Source: Pelecanus crispus
Lineage: Eukaryota; Chordata; Aves; Pelecaniformes; Pelecanidae
Length of the DNA: 64,000 bases
Direction of reading: 5' to 3'
Assembly (NCBI RefSeq): GCF_030463565.1
Contig: NC_134643.1
Coordinates: 16,009,606-16,073,605 of the forward strand
Positions 56,901 through 64,000 of this stretch are shown here, piece by piece. The notes under the pieces were generated by a model. The model saw only the letters and a program-made list of their open reading frames with translations. It had not been told where the DNA came from and made no database searches. The position numbers and the translations under genes are program-made. Within the stretch, counting starts at the first letter, position 1; the number at the start of each line of letters is the position of its first letter.

Positions 56901-59900
56901 TGGTTGAACCCAGTAAGAAACAAGGTGGGCTTCTCCAATAGCACTTGAGGCAGTTTTATTTCCATTGCTCTTGAGACAGAGGTTTATCGTCCTGTCACCT
57001 GAGGGCGGCTGCTTGCACTCTTAACTCCTGTGCTGCTTTTGGGGAAGATGGTAATAGTCTTCAGTGACCAAAAAATCTCTTCTGGTCATCTCATGTTGGA
57101 AAACTCAGGATTTCCCGACACCAGAGTGGGCTCAGTTGTAATTTTCACTGCAATCGTTGTGATTCCTCTGAGAAAGAAGCTATGCTCTCTGCTCAGCCCG
57201 CTGGCAAAAAGGATGAACCTCATCTTGGCAGATACCTGTTTGTTTCTTTCGTTTTTCCCTCACAATTTGCTTTCCCTGTGTAGCAGAGAAAAGAAAAGAG
57301 CTATTGTTTCATCAAGCCTTTCTCTAGCGCTGCAGGCTGTTTTTAACTTTTGAACAAAGTGGGAGCAGGGAGTATTTGCAAAGTTGTGAGGCAGCAATTG
57401 ACTGTAGAGGAAAATCAATGCTTCCCAACAAACCATCTCAATAGCCTCGTGTCCATCCCCAGCTGTTTTGTTTCCAGATGCTACATTTTGTTCTAGTAAC
57501 ATTTCCAGTTGTCATTATCAACCTGAGCTCTATGTCTTACCTGCAAATGTTTTAACTTGGTTGACATATTGACAGGCTCATGTTAATTCACCTTCCTTAA
57601 AAGGTGTGAAAAAGGAGACCTGCACCAAAGAGTTGGGGATTCCTTGTGAAATGGCGTATGAGAGACTGAACGATGAGGTACAGAGGGCAGTAATGTGCAT
57701 CTACTGACTCAACAGGACCTATGTCTGATTTATAGTGATTTATATGAGACCAGAGCCCAGAGTCAGGCACAGCCACCTCAGGCTGAGGAGGACAAAGTCT
57801 TGGGGCTGAGATGGTGCCTCTGTAGCTGCCACGTACCTTGGACTCACACTCCCCGGGGTTTGTTTGGCAACTGCTTTGTAGTTCCCTGCCTTGCTCATGG
57901 AAGCAAAGGATGAAGCAGCAGCAGCATCCCCACCTCCTCCAGGGTTTCCTATTCTTGTTTAAAAAGTAGGTCTTTCCTTGAAAAAAAATCCTATTTGTTC
58001 CTGTTTGTCTACATGGTATCTTCTTCTCCTTTCCTTGAATCCCTCCCAGCCATACCTGCCCTCCCACATTAAGCCCGTACATGCCACAGTGGCTTTGTTG
58101 GATTTATGGGTGGTGGGCAACCTGTGCTGACTTGTTTTCCAGGAGGCTGCCACAACCTCTGGACTTGTCCTGGCGGCTCCAGGCCAGCACTGGGAGCTTC
58201 ATGAAATCCCTCCCTGTGACTGTGCCCACCACAAGCGTGCATCCCACTGCTCAGTCCAGCCATGGAAAATTTGCTTGCATCCTCTTGCAGACAGGTTAGG
58301 TCATAGCCAGCGACTACCTGGGTTGGTGGACATATGTCTCCCGGAGCAGAGGCACATCCACACATTTCTAACTAATCACTAGCAAATTCAGCTTAGCCTC
58401 AGCAGTATGAAGTTGCCCAGCAAGACTGAGCCACACATCAACCTTCCCCTGCCTGAAATCACTCCTCTGGGGCTTTAAAGTCCATCTACTTTCATTAAAA
58501 AGAAATGCAATCAGTGAGAGACCAACAGTTGCACTGCAGCAGTGGTGACAAATGACTTGGTGACATGCATGATGCAGGGACTGTATTGTGCACTTCCTGT
58601 GCAGTTATTTGTGCTGCCACACGCTCTCCAGGGGAACCAGGTGGTGAGGACGGTGATGGCAGTGTCCCTGCCAGCTGGGGATACAGAGGGAGGGAGATAC
58701 TGTCTCCTACTCTCCCGCCCACAAGTGCCCCGGCACGGGAGTGAGGAGGCAGGTAAGAAACCTGCTTGGACCATAATGGGATGTGGGGAGAGCGTTCACA
58801 GAATGAGATGGCCCTTCACATAACAAAGGCTGGAGCTAAAACCGCTGAGATTGATCGATACTGGCTTCTCCCATGGTGCACAATCCCACCCCATACTGCC
58901 AAGTCGGACAAGCAACCTAGCTCCAACATACTGCTCAACCCAGCCGTGAAGGCATTTGGTTGTCACCCTTATGTCACAAAAGATGTATGTGCGCATGGGA
59001 TTACTCCAGCAGGTCCCAGCCTCCAGGAATCAACGCCAGCCTGAGAGCAAACCCACCGCTGGGCATGAAGGCTTCGCTGCAGAGGTGCAGCACAGACTCA
59101 GGATTGCGCTGGTGGGGACATCCTATATTTTGTTGTCCTTTGAGGAGAACAAACCCAGTCTTTTGCTCCAGGAGATATCAATTTTGGCTCTTGGTAAGAT
59201 GCCTTTCTAGATCCTAACTAGAGGGTTCCCATGTGAGTTTCTACCTAATTTCTTTTATGATTAGTAGTGGTTATAAAGTATTTCCCTGTAGAAGGCCTCA
59301 TAGACCTACCGAGAGAAAATGGCCCACAAAAGCAAGCAGGCAGGGAAGGGGCACAGCCTCTGCTCAGGTGGCATCACGGTCAAGAGGCAAAGCTGGCATG
59401 ATGCACTGTGCCTGTGGCACAGGGCTGCAGCTGAGCACCCTCTGCAAGCCCAGCACTGGTTTCCAGTCTCAAAAACCTAAAGCAGATCAGCCTCAAAGAT
59501 GCTAGGTTGGGTCTGGAGTCAAGGCAGCATTTTTTTATACTAGTTTGGTTGTCAATATAAATATTCCATATAAATAGTCAAAATAAAAATAGTCCTCGAA
59601 AGAAACCAGTTCTATCTAACAACAGAGGAGTTCAGAAAGCTGGACAGGGATACTTATTTAATGGATTCCCCCAGTTCGGTTGCCGAAATAAACTTTCTTA
59701 CCACATTTTTGTGGAATGCAAAACCAACTTAAATAAGATACAATTTCATACTATTGCTATTTGAACCGGGGCTATAGCATGGGCTGGATGTAAGACTGCG
59801 CTAGACATCCCAGGAGGCAGGCAATGCTCTGCAGAGCTGAGGTCAGGCTTATTTCCCAGGCTGGGTGCTGTGGTGGCCGCTGGGCAGGAGCTAGGCTGGG

Positions 59901-62900
59901 CTTCCTGCCTAGCATGGTAAAGCCTGAGCCTGAAAGGACCACATCAGCCTAGTGCACAACTGTTATTATTTCTTCCACACCAGAGGTGGGCAGGACAACC
60001 TATACACATGTAGAATGCAAGTTGACATTGACTTGGCTTCAGTGGCATTATTTTGGGCTGCAAAATGACATTGTTTGGGCTGCTCTGCTCCTCTGGGCTC
60101 CTGCCAGTGCTGCTGCAGGTGGACGGAGGACCCCCAGGCCCAAGCTAGGGTGCCCATAGTCCGTGTTTCACCCCTCCTACCACCCCACTGGCTGCCTTGG
60201 GGCCTTGTGGCTCTTGGAGGGTGAGGATAAGCTTCCAACGGGCCAGCCAAATCCTGCCCCTGCAACTCCCAAGGACAGTGCCAGCAGGAGCTGGCAGACA
60301 GAGAATCCCCATTGCCAATGAAATCCCAGATGATGAGTGAAGCTGCTGCATCACCCCAGGCCTCGGTGGGAGGACACATCCCTCTTTGCCCACTGTGGGG
60401 ATGTTGGATTTCCAGCTACCCCTCAAGCCCTGTGTGCAGGTACAGGCACCCACCTGATCTGGCTGTTTGGGCACTGTGATTTTGGGTGATTCTCTGAGCT
60501 AAGCTCTGGACACCAAGCCAGCGTGGCTGTACCAGGGGCTATGGAGACCATCGACAAGCGTCCACCAGCAGTATTGCCCAGCAGGAGGAGGACACTGGCC
60601 TTTGGTGTGAGCTCAGTGCATAGATAAACTAATTACCGGTTCAAATGCCTACTAGAAGAGAATTAGGAACTGCATGATCCAGTGATTGATTAATTGAACA
60701 TTTATTAAAGGCATCCCTGGTTGATGCTCTTTGGGTTTGGACTGGATTTACTCCAAAAGCTCCAGGGACTTACATTTTTATGGCAGTGAATTTTTTATGA
60801 CCCTTGAATTATCTGTTTCAGATGTAGAAAAGCCTTCAGATTTCACTCTCTCTCCATTATAATTATTAGACGTGTTTAAGCATAATGGTTTTTGTTCTTG
60901 GCTATTGTTAATCACACATAGCTCTGTGAAGTTAAAAAACCCCACAATGCCACTTTATTCCTGGCTATTCAGGAAAATGTTAGGCTAAGCAGCAAGGAGG
61001 CAAAAAAATAAAATATGGATGAGTTTCCGAAAAGCTGGCATTAATTCCAGATGAAGGAGCCTCATGCCCAGCTGCCAGGGAGAGCCGTTCGGAGATGATC
61101 AACTGAGAGAGGGAATGGTTTTGTCTTTCTGGGTTTCAAACAGATATATCTCTTGTTCCAGCTGGGGACCTGAGCAAGGGCAGGTTTGCACTGTTTATAC
61201 ACTGCCTGGTATTAAAATGTTGTTTCAGCCCAAGAAAGATAAAAATCAACAGCAGTAGCTCTCAGGAGGACTTGCAGCAGGATGCATTATCAAGCAACGA
61301 GGAGGAAAGACAGGCCACTTAATGTCTTCTCTAACAACCACAAACCAGCACATTAATTTGTTACTTAGGAATTTGAATGAGGAGGGCACAGCTGCACACA
61401 ACCTGCTTGGTTGCAACCCCAAGTGGATTATGAAATGTGCTGTGCAAGTACAAGTCATTATTGTTGCCTTTTTGGCTCTAAGCCACAGTTAAAGATAGCT
61501 GCGATGAGCCATCGTTTCATGCTTTTGGTGTGCCATGGGGCTTAAGGCCAAAGGCAACATCATTTCACCCAGCTGGGAAGTGCATTAGTACCTTGCCAGT
61601 GCAGGCAGGCTCTGGAGAGTGTTATTCCAGGGTGAAGTCTTCCTTTTTTGTTTTGGCCTTAAAAATCCCACTTTTTCCAAAATTGGAATGAATATAATTG
61701 GTTTTGTGTGCTTTGTCTGGTGCAGAAAGCAGTGGGAAAAAAGGAGGGAAAGAAACACAGTTTACTCACCTATTTTTAATTATTTCCTTTGGTTTTCCCC
61801 ACCCACCAGTTATTCCCAACATGTTTCCTGCACAAAAATACCTTTAACAGAGGGCAGGATCTTGACTGGACCTTTATCTTGCTCTAAACATGCCTCACAG
61901 CAGTTCCAGCCCATAATACTTCCTTTTGGGGGTAAAAAGCAGCAGCAAAACAGTAATAAGCCTTCTAAGGTTAGTTAGCATTGGTTAGCAAGACCAACGT
62001 GTGCCTTTAGCTTAATGTTTCTTCTTTTTTTCATTAGATGTCTTGCACTACCTTTGGTGAAGAGGGAGAGAGCCAGAAATACTTCACCTGTTGCTTTGAA
62101 CCTGTGCTATTCTGGAAACTGAAAGCAAACCCATAAAATAAGGGCAGATCAGTAAAACAAGTACAAATAAGGGCAACTCAGCATCACCCCAGCCCTCCCC
62201 GCACCACATGCAGGTTCAGGCAAACCATGTGGTGGCTGTGTCCCACCTCCGAGCTGCTGGGAGAAAACAGTCATGAGACAGAAGGGGCTTCCCAATTTCT
62301 AACTGACATTACTTTTGCATCGGTGTACTAGGTATATTTATTTTGTGTGCGGCTCATCAGAGGAGGTACCAACTGCATGCTTGCCTGTCCAAATGCAGAG
62401 TTCATGCTTTGCATGACCATGGTCATAGCCACTGGTGAGGGAGTTATTTGAGACCATTTTGGAAGAGATACCTGTAAAGAAAGTGATGCCATTGCACAAG
62501 GTTGGCGGTTTATTCTAGAGCACAGGTACGAAGCCTCACCCCCCGGTCCCTACCTACCCTGCAGTTTTCCTGCCAGGGTTGCTTGCCAGTCTCCTCCCGG
62601 GAGGGGGTGAGCTTTCCATTCCCCAGAAATCCAAATTTCAAAGCTGTTGTGAACTGATGATTACAATGTGCTTTGGATTAGGTCAGTTTAAACATTTTGG
62701 TGTTAAATAATGCAAAAATACTTAATTTTTATTTCAATTCTGTTTTTTTATTATTATTTATTTTTCTATTTTTTTAAAAATTCTAATTCTAGTTTTTTGT
62801 CTCCCAACGGTAGATAAACGTCATATTTGAAGAGTTATGCTGACAAACTCAGCATTTCAGCAGTTCCAAAACTTTTCTAACCAGCTATCAAGTGGACAGA

Positions 62901-64000
62901 TTCACTGAAAACAAGCCTTTCTGCAAACTGCTCTGGTTTTAACAAACTGGCATTTTTTAAGGAAAAATATGCTTCACAGGAGAAATTCCAGTTCTCTTTG
63001 CCCAAATTGTTGCATAAAGGCTTTCATAACATTCAAAGCTCAGTTTGTTTTCTTAGAGAAAGCAAGCTCATATTTTCTTCCACTCTCCTCTGACTTGAAA
63101 GGAAACAAAAATAGATAAACATTCCCCTTTTGGTAGTTAAAGTGCCATTTTGTACTTCTATAAGCACTTCATACATTTGAAGCCCCATAGAAAAAGTAGT
63201 TAAGTAGCTTAAGACTTCTGTGGCTGAGCTGGTGAACCTGAAGCTGTGGAAATGCTGAAGTCCCAAGGCTGAAGCATCTCGCGCTCGCTGGCTTGCAGAG
63301 GTTGTCGTTGGCCATCAGGCTGCGAGGAGGTCCTGTGTCCGGCGGCTCGGCGCGGGGTCGCTGGATCGGTGGCTGTGCTATGGTCGACGCAGCCCTGCCA
63401 AGGCTCCCAACGTGCAAAAATCCCAAAGCTTACCTTGAACTTGGGGGTCTGCTCAGATGAAACCGAGCTCTACTGCCCCCAGATTTACCCTTGGTTTTCC
63501 AGAGCCAGAATTTCATCCTGGCTGGAAACCCTGCTGTTCTGACAAAGTCCTAATGGTCAGCGGCGCTCACCCACCTGGCAGCCCCGCGTCTCAGCCGCTG
63601 AGCTGCCGGGGCCACGCCACTTACAGACAGCCCAACTAACTCGTCTCTTCTGAGCCTTGCCCCGGTTGCAGGAGGTTGTCTCTGTTTAATGAATGTTAAA
63701 TTCTGGTGTAGATGAAGGAAGCCACAGTTTTAGCACAACGCAGGCAGCGTTAGGGGAATCCTGCAGATGATTCTGCAGGCTTGATGTGAAGTTATAGCTG
63801 TGGCTTATTGCTCAGTCAATTAATTATTGCTTCTTTATTCATTTAAATAGGGTCAGGGTCTCTTTGTACTTTGAGGCAAGAGATGATGTAAGGCACCTTG
63901 TGTGTAATGCAGCAGGGCAAGCAGGAGAGGAGCAGGCAAGAGGGAGATGACCAAGGTGCCCCTTTCGAAGGGCAGTGACTGCTAATGGTGCCCAGCTGCC
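53931..64000. other. Intergenic DNA, right end of window
   Basis: No exon of NAMPT (the expected next gene) or any other known gene was recognised on either strand. Apart from a CpG cluster near 63.3 kb and pyrimidine-rich runs (for example 55351-55385), nothing specific is seen. Confidence 0.55.
63270..63400. promoter_or_regulatory. Short CpG-dense cluster
   Basis: About 14 CpG dinucleotides in roughly 120 bases (such as CTCGCGCTCGC, CCGGCGGCTCGGCGCGGG and GTCGACGC) inside otherwise CpG-poor DNA. It could be a small unmethylated regulatory element or promoter of an unannotated transcript; no adjoining gene is visible. Confidence 0.35.

Noticed and set aside
53931..64000. 3' exons of NAMPT, the gene expected next by synteny
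   Set aside because: No sequence resembling NAMPT was seen on either strand; the gene probably lies beyond the right edge.
1..64000. CRISPR arrays, operons, bacterial promoters or ribosome binding sites
   Set aside because: The window is vertebrate nuclear DNA with spliced genes and CR1 elements. The tandem repeats present are simple arrays without spacers.

Overview
The window is vertebrate nuclear DNA, almost certainly from a bird. It has short exons with consensus splice sites in long AT-rich introns, many CR1-type LINE fragments ending in the avian ATTCTATG octamer tail, a solo avian-type ERV LTR, and a SINE with a tRNA-Ile head joined to a CR1 tail. SINEs of that design (TguSINE1 type) are known from songbirds, so a passerine is the best guess, but this is an inference from one element.

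Layout: (1) About 1-17340, + strand: the 3' half of CDHR3 (cadherin-related family member 3). Eight exons (2577-16462) are in compatible phase from end to end and encode the last ~383 residues: the end of cadherin repeat EC5, EC6, one transmembrane helix, and a short cytoplasmic tail built from very small exons. The 5' part of the gene lies left of the window. (2) 17341-~32390: intergenic DNA between two tail-to-tail genes. It holds old CR1 tails, a GC-rich CpG island-like block with a C21 and a G14 run (~21.9-22.07 kb) and a solo LTR (29985-31101). (3) ~32390-38720, - strand: the complete coding region of SYPL1 (synaptophysin-like 1; five coding exons, 237 residues, four-helix MARVEL/synaptophysin fold), with a GC-rich promoter region carrying a perfect 21-unit GACCAG hexamer array just upstream of the start codon and an 82-nt pure pyrimidine tract. 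(4) 38721-64000: intergenic DNA upstream of SYPL1 with no recognised host gene. It contains a CR1 that keeps 5' sequence (ORF1 esterase and ORF2 endonuclease remnants, ~39.3-41.4 kb), a younger 5'-truncated CR1 with an unshifted reverse transcriptase frame (49799-51710), smaller CR1 tails, a G-quadruplex candidate and a small CpG cluster near 63.3 kb.

The order CDHR3(+)-SYPL1(-) matches the conserved amniote synteny CDHR3-SYPL1-NAMPT (human 7q22). NAMPT would be expected to the right, but none of it is visible. The two genes are not known to work together: CDHR3 is an epithelial adhesion-type surface protein and SYPL1 a vesicle membrane protein. No novel gene system, CRISPR array or operon was found. 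The most interesting points are a tyrosine at the site equivalent to the human CDHR3 C529Y variant, the hexamer array abutting the SYPL1 start, and the GC-rich hairpin block between the genes.
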